DNA from: Lingula anatina | Taxonomy: Eukaryota > Brachiopoda > Lingulata > Lingulida > Lingulidae | Assembly: GCF_001039355.2 (NCBI RefSeq) | Contig: NW_019775830.1 | Coordinates: 133,657 to 197,656, forward strand | Direction of reading: 5' to 3' | Length of the DNA: 64,000 nucleotides | Part shown: piece by piece, positions 1 to 10,925 of the stretch | Position numbering within the stretch: position 1 is the stretch's first letter | Layout of the letters: every line of letters begins with the position of its first letter | The notes under the pieces: model-generated | What the model was told of the DNA's origin: nothing | Database searches by the model: none | The model's input: only the letters and a program-made list of their open reading frames with translations | Program-made: the position numbers and the translations under genes

Positions 1-64
1 CTGGCATCATCAATTGGCACAGTGTTTGGGTCTCCAGCTGGTGGATTATCAAGGTGGGTTGCAG
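1..64 (-). CDS. Possible further cytoplasmic-tail exon of the TNFR-like gene, cut by window edge
   Basis: On the minus strand an acceptor (tgtttag) precedes an open frame that, entered in phase 1, reads AATHLDNPPAGDPNTVPIDD. It opens like the exon at 3490-3576 (AANSLHDGPSADD), which suggests tail exons arose by exon duplication. A phase-1 donor at 304-305 in the next exon upstream would splice to it in frame. If used, the receptor tail runs off the left edge of the window; if not, the protein ends at the stop at 228. Inference from splice phases only. Confidence 0.35.
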   Translation of the reverse strand, partial: MQPTLIIHQLETQTLCQLMMP

Positions 65-227
65 CTAAACACAAATATTTTGGGATTAATAAGGGCAGTC
101 AGTCACTGCAACAAGGTTATCAGATTTTTGTTTAAGGAGTTACTGGAGTAAAAAAATTAAATTAAATTAATTTAAATTAAATTAAACAATGAAAAGTAGT
201 TTTGGTAATCAAAGAAATGTTTCTATT

Positions 228-3200
228 CTAAAGTACAGTGAGACATTGGCTCCAAGGTTGTCTTTGCTGCCCAACAGAGTAAAACAAACCACTTGAATCC
301 TCACCTGAAGGAGAGACAGCACCAGTTTCTTGTTGCCCAGTTTTTACAATAGTGAAGAAAGAGCCACTTGATTCATCACCTGTTGCTTGCCTGATCACAC
401 CTCCTTCAGTACATTTGTAGAAGGTTTCTTCATTTTCTTCATATTCTGCTCTATCCTCTGGTGACCTGAATGAGATACATTTATAATCTTGATTATTACA
501 GCGTCTCCATCAGCCAGGACATGCCAAGTAATCTCATCATTCACAGCTGTGTGCCACATGGATCTAAACATTTCTGTACCTTTCACCGGGGCCGTAGCGA
601 TAGTCCGAAGGTTCAATAGTCCGAAGGTCTATGAATTAGAATTCGGACCAATGAACCCTTGATTAAAAAATCGATAAAAATGTTACCACTTTTCGGACCA
701 ATGAACCTTCGGATCAATGAACCTTCGGACTATCGAGACGCCCCCCCTTTCACCCACTGAGGATACATATCTGCAGGCTGAATTTACTTTGGGAGTTAAA
801 AAAATTTCTGATAAATAATCTATGTACAGACCAGGCGGAGCAGGCCAATATTGTACATGTAGTGAAGATAGTACTTGACTGGTAACTGTCTTCTTCACAA
901 CAAAGGACTAACAGATCCATGAATCAAATATGGCGGCCCACTTTAAAGCTTGCTACATAATGACCCTAACAGACAATTAATAGATTCCCTGCAGGTATTA
1001 TGCCAAAAGCATTTTAGCAGGTCAACTTTATTTGATTTGCAGATCTGTTGGTCCACTGTTTGGAATGCGATCTAAAACTGAATGATATATCACAAATACA
1101 TTCACAAATAATATATATAATAAAATGGAATTATAGTCTGACATGTTCTTGATATCCTATTCCTCTATCTACATGTATACACTTAGAAATTATTGTCTTC
1201 ACATGGAAAAGTTTGTTTTTTTTTACCTGTCAGTCTCATTATGCCGTTGAGCAATTCTGACAAATTCATCTTCAGGATTAGGATCAGAACTTGGATTCAC
1301 ACTGATGAAAGAGTCCCCTCCTGGGCGTTGCTGTGGCGGACTAGAGACACTGAAAAAATCAAGAAAGTGCAGTAAATGCAACTGATATTCCAAAACATTT
1401 AAAATTGCATTCTAATTCATAAGGGAGTTTTATTGATCATCTTTCCAAATCTTTAAACACACTTATGACTCTAAGGTGATGCTATCATGACTAAGAATAA
1501 TTACATCTCTATAAGCCAGCAGTCCTAGTAAACCAAAAAGACCTTGTGATAAGGATGCAACGCTTACTTCATTATAACTGTGTAAGACCGGAGAAAACAA
1601 GGCAGCAAAGCTGGTAAATGGTCAGAAATATTAAGGACAAAATTGACAGAAGCAGTGACATTATGTCTAAAATAATAGAGAACCAATTTAACACAGTGCA
1701 CAAAATTTTGTATTTACTGTCACTTTTAATGCAATGCTTTTAGGACCTTAAACACCACCCATTCAAAATAAATATGAAATACTGTTACTGTGGGAATGCA
1801 GAAAAAATATAAATATCACTGCTTCCACCCCAGGGGAATTCAAAGGAACACCTGGAAACTGCCAATATGTGGAAAAAAAAAAAAAAAAAAAAAAAAAAAA
1901 CGCTTCTAGAGAAATTATCTAATCTTTTTAGTTTTTAGACTGCATCAGCTGCTGTGTTTTAGTTCTGTAAATCATTCCTGCACCTTTCTGAATAATAGGT
2001 AGCACAGTAATAAAAATAAAAACTTGAAGTTTATAATCATGCATTATTTTCTCAAAGGGTTAGTGTAACTTATATAACTGTGAGGAATGAACATAACTTC
2101 TGGGAAGGACAGATGGTTAAAATGTTAGGCATTATGAACAATACATTCACTAAATCATAAATAAAATTAAGTTAAGGACATAAAAAGTATAAGAAATTTA
2201 TCAAATACCACTACTGATTAATTAATTAAAAATAAAAACTCAAATTATAGTTATCTTAGAAGCAGTGGGGTGTTGGTTTTGGTTTGGAATTAAAAAAAAA
2301 ATGGTTTGAAACATGCCAGAACAGTCAACTATACCAGGAGATATTATGGTGAGGCAAAGCAGGAGTCACATTTTCCCCATTACATATGGTGCAATTGTGC
2401 TCCTTCACCTATCTGTGTCCAGGAAAATTAAACATGTAAGGTTTTAAGTGTTATGTGAAAAGGAATTACCTATAGTTATTACCTATAGTAAATAACTCAA
2501 TGTCTGAAAAAAATTATAAAAAAGGCAATGAGGCCCTTTCTTCCCGCAACACAACCTTTTCATTTGATATGGATAGTAATTTTTATTACAAATATCATAA
2601 TTATTATTACTATCTCCTATAATACTTGTTTTTTGCATCAACAAAATGGATTTACTTTTGACTGTTATTCTCTTTCGGGTCCTATTATATGCATTCATAC
2701 TTTTTGCACATCACCTCACCAAAAAAAGGGCATAGCCGTAAATACTAAACATAATGTGCATAACACTTCTGGTTTACTGTTACAGTAATTATTTATAACA
2801 ACAAATTTGTCTTTCTAGCCTTAATATTTTGACAGAATTGCTTACTTTTTGCAATACTGAAAGTGAACATCACTTATTCCACTCCCACCATTCCCTTAAA
2901 CAATGAATACAACCCCCAGCTCACAAAGCACATGCTGGTAATGTACCTTTCACTTCTGTTAGAATCCTGCTGTTCGTCTTCATCAAGCCATGGATTCGCT
3001 TTTGCAACCGTGTAAGCATCTTCACACACATTGCTTTCATGAACTCCTACTTGATCATCACCTTTATCTAGTAATTTAAAAGAATAAACACACGCATGAC
3101 AAGTTTATGATTAATGATGATAAAACCCAGTTGCTGGTCAATACTGAGCCACACTCAGTATCAGAATTAGAGCTGGTATGGTGCAAGAGACTCTAGTGCC

Positions 3201-5084
3201 AAAATCTTGCTGTTTACCTTTATTCTACTTTATCAGTTAATAGACAAATTTCAGACATTTTTCAGTCATGCACGTTTTATTTATGAAATAAAGCATCTTT
3301 AAAGCATCATTTGAGTTAGTGCACCACTGCTTTAGTTATCAATGCTCTTGTCACCTCCAGACTGTAAAAATTCAATTGTATATAACTCTAAATAAATGAA
3401 AACGCAGGGATAACATTTCAGTATATCCCTAACATCTTTTACAGACAATTGCCTCCTAATTGCTTTACTAATTCGCAGTCCTAGTTTACCTTGCTTTGAT
3501 TTAGATAGCTCATCTGTCATGCTGTCTTCATTACTTGTGTCATCTGCTGATGGTCCATCATGAAGACTATTTGCAGCTGGACAGAAATAACTTGGAATTA
3601 GTAGCAGTCGTAAACTCAAACAAAATTAAGAAATGTTTAAGACTTTAAGGAGCAACAGTGAAAGCAATTATATTGCTTTCTGAAGAAAAAAAATCAATGA
3701 AAAGTGGTTTTGTTTTATTATTTTCTTAATAAATACTTTTAGACGGAAATTTTAGTCCATTTTGAGCAAAATAAAATGGTGATTCCAAATAAAATAATAC
3801 AGTAAATTACTTATATGAAATTACAGTTATGTACAAATTTACCTTGCTCTGATTCAGAGTTTAAAGCACCAGATAATGTGGCAGTCTCATTGTCTTCACT
3901 ATTTACACTTGGACTAATATCTGTCGGTCTTTCATTGGAGTACCCTGCAACATTTTGGGGTCTTTCACTGGAGTCTCCTGCAACATCTTGCAGTCTTTCA
4001 TCAGAGTCTCCTGCAACATCTCGCGGCCTTTCATCAGAGTCTCCTGCAACATCTTGGGGCTTTTCATCAGAGTCTCCTGCAACATCTTGCGGTCTTTCAT
4101 TGGAGTACCCTGCAACATGTAAAATGAATATTAATTATCATTTTACTACACAAGAAATGCCCCAGATAAAATAATGTAGCAGGGTATTTTTTAAGAAATC
4201 AGAGAGAATTCCCTGATGAAAATGCTCTAGACAGACATCAAAATATTAGTTGTAAACAATTTCAATATTTGCAGTAAACTGAAGAAGAATAATACTACTT
4301 AATTAGCAAAACAAAACAAGAATACAATTCTAGTATTAGGGCTGCAGTTTAAATATATATCTGCACAGACATCTTACCCCCTCCCTGTCTAGATGGGGAC
4401 GTAGCAGTAGTCCGAAGATTCAATAGTCTGAAGGTTCATTGGTACGAATGTTCACTATATACCCTTCAGACCAATGAACCCTTGATTAAAAAACAGATGA
4501 AAATGTTACCATTTTTCAAACCAATGAAACTTAGGACCAATGAACCTTTGGACTATCGAGGCTCCACATCTAGACATGCACATTATTTACACACTGTACC
4601 TGTGCACAATCTTAATACTACCAAAAAATGTCAGACTGGATTCTATTACAACTCCAAAAACTATGTTTTCCAGAAAATCCTGGGGTTCAATAAGGAAATA
4701 ACCAACCTTATAATCTGGTTTAGTTCATGGAGAAATTAATATGGTTTAAGGCATGGAGATATTATGTACAAATCTCCATTGTTCTAAATGGGGCCTGACA
4801 AAAATGGCAGTCCAAGGAATTAAAATCTGGGGTCCCACGTTAGAAAGAAGCACCTGGGTTAGTGCACAGGACAAATGACACCTGTAGTAATGAGACATGG
4901 ACTTTACGTCTGTCACAATAATATATGACCAAATGGACATAAAAGGAAAATAGAGATATTTCTTAAGGCCAGACTGGTGCGAATATTACTGCTGTGAAGC
5001 AGATCTTTTTCTAATGCTTAAGTTTACTGTTATCATTACCTCCTCCTTGATCCCCGCTCTCCTCAACTGAATGGAGTAGACTTT
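228..5084 (-). CDS. TNFR-like receptor, cytoplasmic tail exons
   Basis: Six minus-strand exons join in frame with consistent phases: 5040-5084, 3843-4109, 3490-3576, 2947-3067, 1227-1349 and 228-465 (stop TAG at 228-230, unless the donor at 304-305 is used). They encode an acidic, low-complexity tail of about 290 residues with no death domain that I can see. The second exon is made of an 11-residue repeat (GDSDERPQDVA type, about six units, 33 bp each). The first exon contains SVEE, which fits the general TRAF2-binding consensus [PSAT]x[QE]E, but such short matches are common. Every exon is flanked by AG and GT, and all frames are open. It follows the membrane exon at 8613 in phase 1. Assignment to the receptor rests on strand, order and phase; a transcript is needed to confirm it. 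Confidence 0.6.
593..740. mobile_element. MITE, copy 1 (TIR with GATAGTCCGAAGGTTCA)
   Basis: The two ends are 23-bp inverted repeats with a few mismatches, sharing GATAGTCCGAAGGTTCA. The inside repeats the same short unit (ttcggaccaatgaacc) on the strand of the right end. A second copy lies at 4400-4561. It sits between the last two coding exons of the TNFR-like gene and is non-coding. The superfamily is not known. Confidence 0.7.
1873..1900. repeat. Poly(A) tract
   Basis: A homopolymer of about 28 A lies in an intron of the TNFR-like gene. Together with the AT-rich flanks it makes up most of what is distinctive in the 1350-2946 intron; nothing else was recognised there. Confidence 0.9.
3915..4110 (-). 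repeat. 33-bp coding tandem repeat (11-residue units)
   Basis: About six 33-bp units inside the tail exon at 3843-4109. Read on minus in the phase set by the splice sites, they give variants of G-[DY]-S-[DSN]-E-[RK]-[PL]-[QRT]-[DN]-[VI]-[AS]. The outer units begin GYSNERP and the inner ones GDSDE. Differences between units are mainly single substitutions, so the array is fairly young and could vary in copy number between individuals. Confidence 0.85.
4400..4561. mobile_element. MITE, copy 2 (same family as 593-740)
   Basis: Aligns along its whole length with the element at 593-740 in the same orientation, including the stretch of tgaacccttgattaaaaa in the middle. It is more diverged at the left end. 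It sits in the intron between exons 5040-5084 and 3843-4109. Confidence 0.65.
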
Positions 5085-5399
5085 CTGCAGATAAAAAGAA
5101 ATTATTTGGAATTAAAAGGCGTACTCACCCCCCTTCGTCTCAGCTACCTAAATATACCCAACCAACAATATTTAATTTTTTTGTAAATAATAATAATAAC
5201 TAGAGGATCAGAGAGGCGATACCGCCTCCGAATATTGTACCACCAGCTGGAGTAAGCGCATTCGTATAGACCCCCCCACACAAAAAAGGGACACCACCAC
5301 CAGTCTTGTGCTTGACAAGCTGTAAAAATAGCAATCTACAAGAATTCTCAAAATATGCAAAAAATATATATAACTAAAAATGGTACAATCAAAGTTCAG

Positions 5400-7169
5400 T
5401 TCATCGTAAGGTAGGTCAAAGGTCAATTTCAAGGTCACAGTAAATTTCCAGTATATGACTTCCTATTCAAGTTCAATAGTAACTATGGACCTATCTTTGC
5501 CAGTTTTGGAGATAAAAGGGAACGACAATTTGCAAAGTTCAATTCATGATGAAAAGTAGGTAAAAGGTCAATTTTAAGGTCACAGTAAATTGCCTCTAAT
5601 GACTTTCTATTCAAATTCAATAGTAGCTATGGGCGTATCTCTGCCAGTTTTGAAAATAAAAGCATTAAAAAGTTGCAAAGTTCAGTTTATGGTGTTAAGT
5701 AGGTCAAAGGTCAATTTCAAGGTCAGAGTAAGATAACAAGTATATCACTTCCTATTCAACTTTAATATTAACTATGGACCTATTTCTGCCAGGTTTGGAG
5801 TTAAAAGGGAAAGAAATTAGCAAAGTTCAGTTCATGGTGATAAGTAGGTCAAAGGTCAATTTTAAGGTCACATATATTGCCTCTAATGACTTTCTATTCA
5901 AATTCAATAGTAACTATGGGCGTATCTCTGCCAGTTTTGAAAATAAAAGCATTAAAAAGTTGCAAAGTTCAGTTCATGGTTAAAAGTAGGTCAAAGGTCA
6001 ATTTAAAGGTCACAGTAAATTGCCTCTGACTTTCTATTCAAATTCAATAGTAACTATGGGCATATCTCTACCAGTTTTGAAAATAAAAGCATTAAAAAGT
6101 TGCAAAGTTCAGTTTATGGTGTTAAGTAGGTCAAAGGTCAATTTCAAGGTCAGAGTAAGATAACAAGTATATCATTTCCTATTCAACTTTAATATTAACT
6201 ATGGACCTATTTCTGCCAGGTTTGGAGTTAAAAGGGAAAGAAATTAGCAAAGTTCAGTTCATGGTGATAAGTATGTCAAAGGTCAATTTTAAGGACACAT
6301 ATATTGCCTCTAATGACTTTCTATTCAAATTCAATAGTAACTATGGGCGTATCTTTGCCAGTTTTGGAGATAAAAGGGAACTAAAATTTGCCAAGTTAAG
6401 TTCATGGTAAAAAGTAGGTCAAAGGTCAATTTTAAGGTCACAGTAAATTGTCTTTAATGACTTCATATTCAAATTCAATAATAACTATGGACGTATCATT
6501 GCCAGTTTTGGAGAAAAAAGGTAACCAAAATTTGCAAAGTTCAATTCATGATAAAAAGTAGGTCAAAGGTCAGTTTCAAGGTCACATTTAGATTGCCAGT
6601 ATATGACTTCCTATTTAATTTCAACAGTAACTATGGACCTATCTCTGCCAGTTTTCGAGATAAAAGGGAACCAAAATTTGCAAAGTTCAGTTCATGGTAA
6701 AAAAGTAGGTCAAAGGTCAATTTTTAAGGTCACAGTAAATTGCCTCTAATGACTTTCTATTCAAATTCAATAGTAACTATGTGCGTATCTCCGCAGTTTT
6801 CAAAGTGTAAGCATTAAAAAAGGTGCAAAGTTTAGTTAAGGTGTAAAGTAGGTCAAAGGTCAATTTCAAGGTCAGAGTAAGATTATCAGTATATGACCTC
6901 CTATTCAACTTCAATAGTAACTATGGACCTATCTCTGCCAGTTTTAGAGATGATAGGGAACCAAAATTTGCAAAGTTCAATTCATGATGAAAAGTAGGTC
7001 AAAGGTCAAATTCAAGGTCACATTTAGATTGCCAGTATATGACTTCCTATTCAAGTTCAATAGTAACTATGGACCTATCTCTGCCAGTTTTGGAGATAAA
7101 AGGTAACCAAAATTTGCAAAGTTCAATTCATGATAAAAAGTAGGTCAAAGGTCAATTTCAAGGTCACAT
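5400..7169. repeat. Satellite of about 143 bp with a nuclear-receptor DR1 motif in each unit
   Basis: Thirteen units start near 5413, 5561, 5701, 5846, 5988, 6128, 6273, 6416, 6560, 6707, 6850, 6996 and 7142, so the period is 140-148 bp. The array then runs into the assembly gap. Eleven of these units, plus a separate copy at 7585, hold the exact 13-mer AGGTCAAAGGTCA; the units at 5561 and 6273 have one change each. Most also hold a third half-site (AAGGTCAC) a few bases later. The remainder of the unit is AT-rich and non-coding. The array lies between the membrane exon and the first tail exon of the TNFR-like gene. Confidence 0.85.
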
Positions 7170-7455
7170 NNNNNNNNNNNNNNNNNNNNNNNNNNNNNNN
7201 NNNNNNNNNNNNNNNNNNNNNNNNNNNNNNNNNNNNNNNNNNNNNNNNNNNNNNNNNNNNNNNNNNNNNNNNNNNNNNNNNNNNNNNNNNNNNNNNNNNN
7301 NNNNNNNNNNNNNNNNNNNNNNNNNNNNNNNNNNNNNNNNNNNNNNNNNNNNNNNNNNNNNNNNNNNNNNNNNNNNNNNNNNNNNNNNNNNNNNNNNNNN
7401 NNNNNNNNNNNNNNNNNNNNNNNNNNNNNNNNNNNNNNNNNNNNNNNNNNNNNNN
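7170..7455. other. Assembly gap (N run)
   Basis: An unbroken run of N that interrupts the satellite. The true array length is therefore unknown. Confidence 1.
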
Positions 7456-8612
7456 GGTAACACTTTCCAATAATATTATTGTGTAGTGTATACTGTGTAG
7501 TTTCTGAATAACAGCGCAAATAATTTTTTTTTCGTAAAAAATTTCGTTTTTTTGAAAATTTTGGCCTGTTTGACCTTGAAAGAAAGGTCAAAGGTCAAAT
7601 CCAAGGGCATATTTGAAATCTACACATATGACTTTTGGAAAGCCGTCTGTAGAAATTTTCCCCATAATTCCTTCCGTAGGGTAGATAATTAGCATTTAAT
7701 TTTGCCATTCTTGGACAAGGGTGTATTGCAATGAGTGCCACACCTAGACCTTCGCACCGACAAAGCCCAAATTTTACGTGGAACGAGTTGAGATTATAGG
7801 TGACCTAAATCCAGGAGATGGGTACGGAGGCCCTTACCGTCTAGAAGGAGAAGCGGTAACGGTGAGATGGCGGCGGAGCATGCGAGTCGGGACTAAAACC
7901 ATGTGTACCGCCAGCGCCTATGCTGGTGGTACAATAATAATAATAATATCTATTTGCAACCAAAAGTTGGATCGTACATTTACAATACCAAAAATGGTAA
8001 TTCTACGAAAGATAAAAATTCTAATGTACTTTGACAGATACAGATAAGTAGTAAATGATCAACTGTTGAATAAAATTTCCACAAAAAGGTTAAACTACAG
8101 GTCTGTGAATCACACTATGCCAAAAAATTTAAAGTCCTTTTTTACATCATACAGTACAACTTTCTCACTTACTCCATATTGAAAGATTGAGGAAAGCACT
8201 CTACACAGCTTGTTTGCCAGATAAATTTTGACTGTGTTCACATGAAAAATCTTTTTTCTAAAAATCTATTTGCGGTATCTTGTGATCACGGTCTGTGCCA
8301 TGAATACCCCGCGGCGTGATTACTGGCAGCGCCAAGAATTAATTACAGCTTTGGAAGTAACTGGCTTGCGCTGCCCGTAATTATGCCGTGGGGTATTAAG
8401 GGCACAAACCGTGATCACAAGATACCACAAACAGATTTTTAGATTTTTAGAAAATAGATTTTTCATGTGAACGCAGCCTTTGATTGGTCCAAAGGGAAAG
8501 TGAGATCCAGTCAAAACGTGGCAATACAGATAAGTATACCGCATGATGTGAAAAAAGTCAAAGTTGGTACAAGCAGTTTGTGTGCAGGGTACTGGGCCTG
8601 GGACACTGATAC

Positions 8613-9852
8613 CTTCATTACTTTTCTTCCATCTTCTATAAACCTGGACTAGCCCCACAATGGATAATGCTATTCCTACCACTGCAGCAACTATGACAGC
8701 ATACATCCACGGGAATCTAACAAAGACTGAAAATTTTAAATAAAAGTAAATGCTTATTAGTATATCCCCATTTGTGTTTGTGTCTTGGTGTGTGTATGAC
8801 TGTGTGCGCACGCCCACTTGGGTATATTCACAAAAGAAATTCACATAAATGTACTTATCAAAATTAAACAAAATAGACATTAATTCGATAACCTCTGAAA
8901 CAAGTAAATTTGAACTAAAAAAAATCAATAATAGATATTTATTTTTCACTGTTAGCATTAAAGGTGAATAGAAGGAACAGTGCCTACATGGAGGGGTTGG
9001 AGGTCCAGGTGTTGGCTCTGCATTACAAGTTGCTTTATAGTCCGCGTCTGAGTCACATTTTTTGTCTGGGAACTGTGCATCACATTCCTTTATTTTGTGA
9101 CCCCAAATATTCTCTCCAGTAATTATGTTGGTTTTGTTACAGCAATCACATTTCATACACCTGAAATATGAGACATTTATGCTTTGTATATATGCAACAA
9201 CATGTTAACACATACACACTGCACACATACACACACACACTAAATTTTGTGGCAAAAAATTGACTTCACATGCACCTTTATGCATATTGTTTGAATAAAA
9301 TTCCTGGTTTAAATCAACAGATTCACACAATTTTATTAATATAAAACTAACCTAGTTCACTCTTAACACCAATAAACAGAAAATTAGCTAGTTTCCACAA
9401 ACTAAGAAATTTATAGCACAACCTTCATGTGTAGAACTTTCGCCCAACAATGGAAGGGGACAAACTTGTTAAAGTTGGTGAGATCCTCAGCTGGTCAATA
9501 TTTACCTGCCATCTATATCAGGGTACTTGTATTCTGGGCATATGGAACACAAACAGGGATAATGTTTTGCTGTTTCATCTGTCAGCGGGTATTCACCTAC
9601 AACACAAGAGAAAAGAATGTAGTAATTCAGATGTCATATGTAAAGCAGATGAAATTTGAAGAGAATGAGAGGGACACAGAGAGGATTTGTAAAGAATCAC
9701 TGGCTGAATCGTTTTCAAAATGTTCTTAAAACTGCTATCACAATGAAATGCATATATAATTATACAGTATGAAAAATAAAGGCTGGTTCACATACCTTTT
9801 GCACAGGGTGGGCAACTCTTGTTTGCAGTGTACGTAACGGTCCTTGAATCCA
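8613..9852 (-). CDS. TNFR-like receptor, ectodomain and membrane exons (cassette 1)
   Basis: Four minus-strand exons: 9796-9852 (57 bp), 9506-9596 (91 bp), 8988-9160 (173 bp) and 8613-8726 (114 bp). All have GT-AG borders, and the cassette starts and ends in phase 1. The first three encode a cysteine-rich segment (SCPPCAKGEY, YPCLCSICPE, CMKCDCCNKTN, then spaced Cys-Asp pairs) typical of TNF-receptor cysteine-rich domains, followed by a short Pro/Thr stalk. The fourth encodes one membrane helix (MYAVIVAAVVGIALSIVGLV) and a basic stop-transfer YRRWKK, which makes it a type I receptor. The signal-peptide exon was not identified. A short upstream exon at about 10810-10836 is possible. A different Cys-rich membrane protein cannot be excluded, but TNFR fits best. 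It splices in phase with the tail at 5084. Confidence 0.7.
9506..9596 (-). CDS. Divergent cysteine-rich-domain exon, version 1
   Basis: Encodes EYPLTDETAKHYPCLCSICP followed by EYKYPDIDG. Compared with the exon at 12766-12856, eight of about 31 codons differ, and all eight change the amino acid. The cysteines, the DETAK stretch and the splice sites are kept. The flanking intron sequence on the low-coordinate side is also unusually diverged. Confidence 0.75.
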
Positions 9853-10121
9853 CTGCAAGAAAGTGATTATTACTAACAAAAATATACTTAATAATATATT
9901 ACAGTGAAAGATATCTCCAATGGACACAATTAACATGTTACGTACTAGGATTCATCTAATTAGTACTATTACAAGCACATCAGCAAACATGCTGGTTGGA
10001 TACACATATTATATAAAAAAAAGCAGTTCATACTGATTATGATCAGTGTGTGAAAAGAAGCAACAAGCACAAGTGTACATAATAGTATAATTTAACATGC
10101 AGCTGAGTACTTGTACCGGTA

Positions 10122-10160
10122 GTGTATGTGTGTGTGTGTGTGTGTGTTTATATATATTTG
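10122..10160. repeat. TG microsatellite
   Basis: A (TG)n tract followed by TATATAT, duplicated at about 13388-13425 as part of the larger duplication. Confidence 0.85.
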
Positions 10161-10338
10161 CTTAATTTCACTACATTAGAGCACATTCAGAACAGTGGAC
10201 TAACATATCCGCAGATCAAATATGACGAACTGCCGGAAGCCTTGCTGCTAAATTCAGGATTTGACACTGAACAGATTTCCTGTGGGGATTACAAGACAAG
10301 CATTCAACTCGGTCAGTCATATTTAAGCTATGGATCTA

Positions 10339-10555
10339 TTAGACCCCATTTCCAGAGATTAGATCGATCTACTTTAGACTGACCTAACTCCCTGGGGGTT
10401 CACACTAAATAGCTGTCAGCCGAGCGAACATGAAAGTTAATTACCCCCTTACAGCTTGTAGTAGGCGGGACGGACATTTAAGCCAGATTTTCTGACAGTA
10501 ATCTAGTGAGACTCCCCGCGGGGATAGATCGATCTAAAAGCTCTGGGAATACAGC
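10339..10555. mobile_element. MITE with TAGATCGATCT-type ends, copy A
   Basis: The ends are imperfect inverted repeats (agaccccatttccagagat at the left; the right-end complement reads ggctgtattcccagag), both leading into the palindrome AGATCGATCT. Non-coding. Related copies are at 10560-10803, 42246-42468 and 51748-51994, plus duplicates of this pair at about 13604-13818 and 13825-14068. Confidence 0.6.
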
Positions 10556-10559
10556 CTTA

Positions 10560-10803
10560 CACTCCATTTCCATATATTTTTAGATCCATCTAAAATCGAG
10601 GGGATTCTCAATTGTAATTAACTTGGGTGGCTTAGAAGTCTGTCACATCTGCTGAGGCTGATAGGGGGTAATTAACTATAATTTAGCAGCTTTAGTGGGT
10701 GTCCCAGACATCTAAGCCGCTTTGGCTGAAAGCAATTTAGCAAGAAACCCTATGGAGATGGACCTATCCTCTTAGATCAATCTACGGATGGGAACCCAGT
10801 CTT
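10560..10803. mobile_element. MITE with TAGATCGATCT-type ends, copy B
   Basis: Immediately follows copy A. It begins actccatttccatatat and ends gatgggaacccagtct. Its interior (ctgctgaggctgatag, then agcagctttagtgggtgtcc) matches the element at 51748-51994 closely, which supports the boundaries. Confidence 0.65.
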
Positions 10804-10925
10804 GCTTACCTTTATTGTTGCTATAATGACTATCTGCTAAAAATATAGGTCTGCTGTGGCATATATGTATATATATAAGTCCCAAGCCTAATACCTAAAT
10901 AAACAATGTACAAATACATGCATAN

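Larger units (their letters stand above)
7656..10924. repeat. 3.27-kb duplicated segment, copy 1
   Basis: Copy 1 of a direct duplication whose second copy is 10926-14189. The copies touch across one N at 10925. Most of the length looks nearly identical by eye, apart from a 17-bp indel near 7879, small indels, and a clearly divergent patch at about 9230-9560. It holds the four ectodomain/membrane exons of the TNFR-like gene and two MITE copies. Confidence 0.9.

Noticed and set aside
380-400. A 21-bp GT-AG intron between 401 and 379
   Set aside because: Too short to be spliced, and the stretch is open in frame, so it is treated as exon.
683-898. A possible extra receptor exon on minus
   Set aside because: It runs into a MITE, has no good donor, and is not needed, because exons 1227-1349 and 228-465 join in phase.
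3903-4118. A 71-codon methionine-rich repeat frame on minus
   Set aside because: Wrong frame of the 33-bp repeat. The frame set by the splice phases is open from acceptor to donor and gives the acidic 11-residue units.
5774-6410. Two similar 69-codon frames on plus
   Set aside because: They are shadows of the 143-bp satellite; frames open by chance and shift between units.
5400-7169. Array resembling a CRISPR
   Set aside because: The whole unit is repeated with no unique spacers, in an intron-rich animal gene.
7123-7591. Frames made mostly of unknown residues
   Set aside because: They are produced by translating the N gap.
8320-9156. A 278-codon open frame on minus that looks like one protein
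   Set aside because: It is the CMKCDCC exon, an intron that happens to stay open, the membrane exon and its downstream intron. Splice sites divide it, and the second copy of the segment has lost the open intron.
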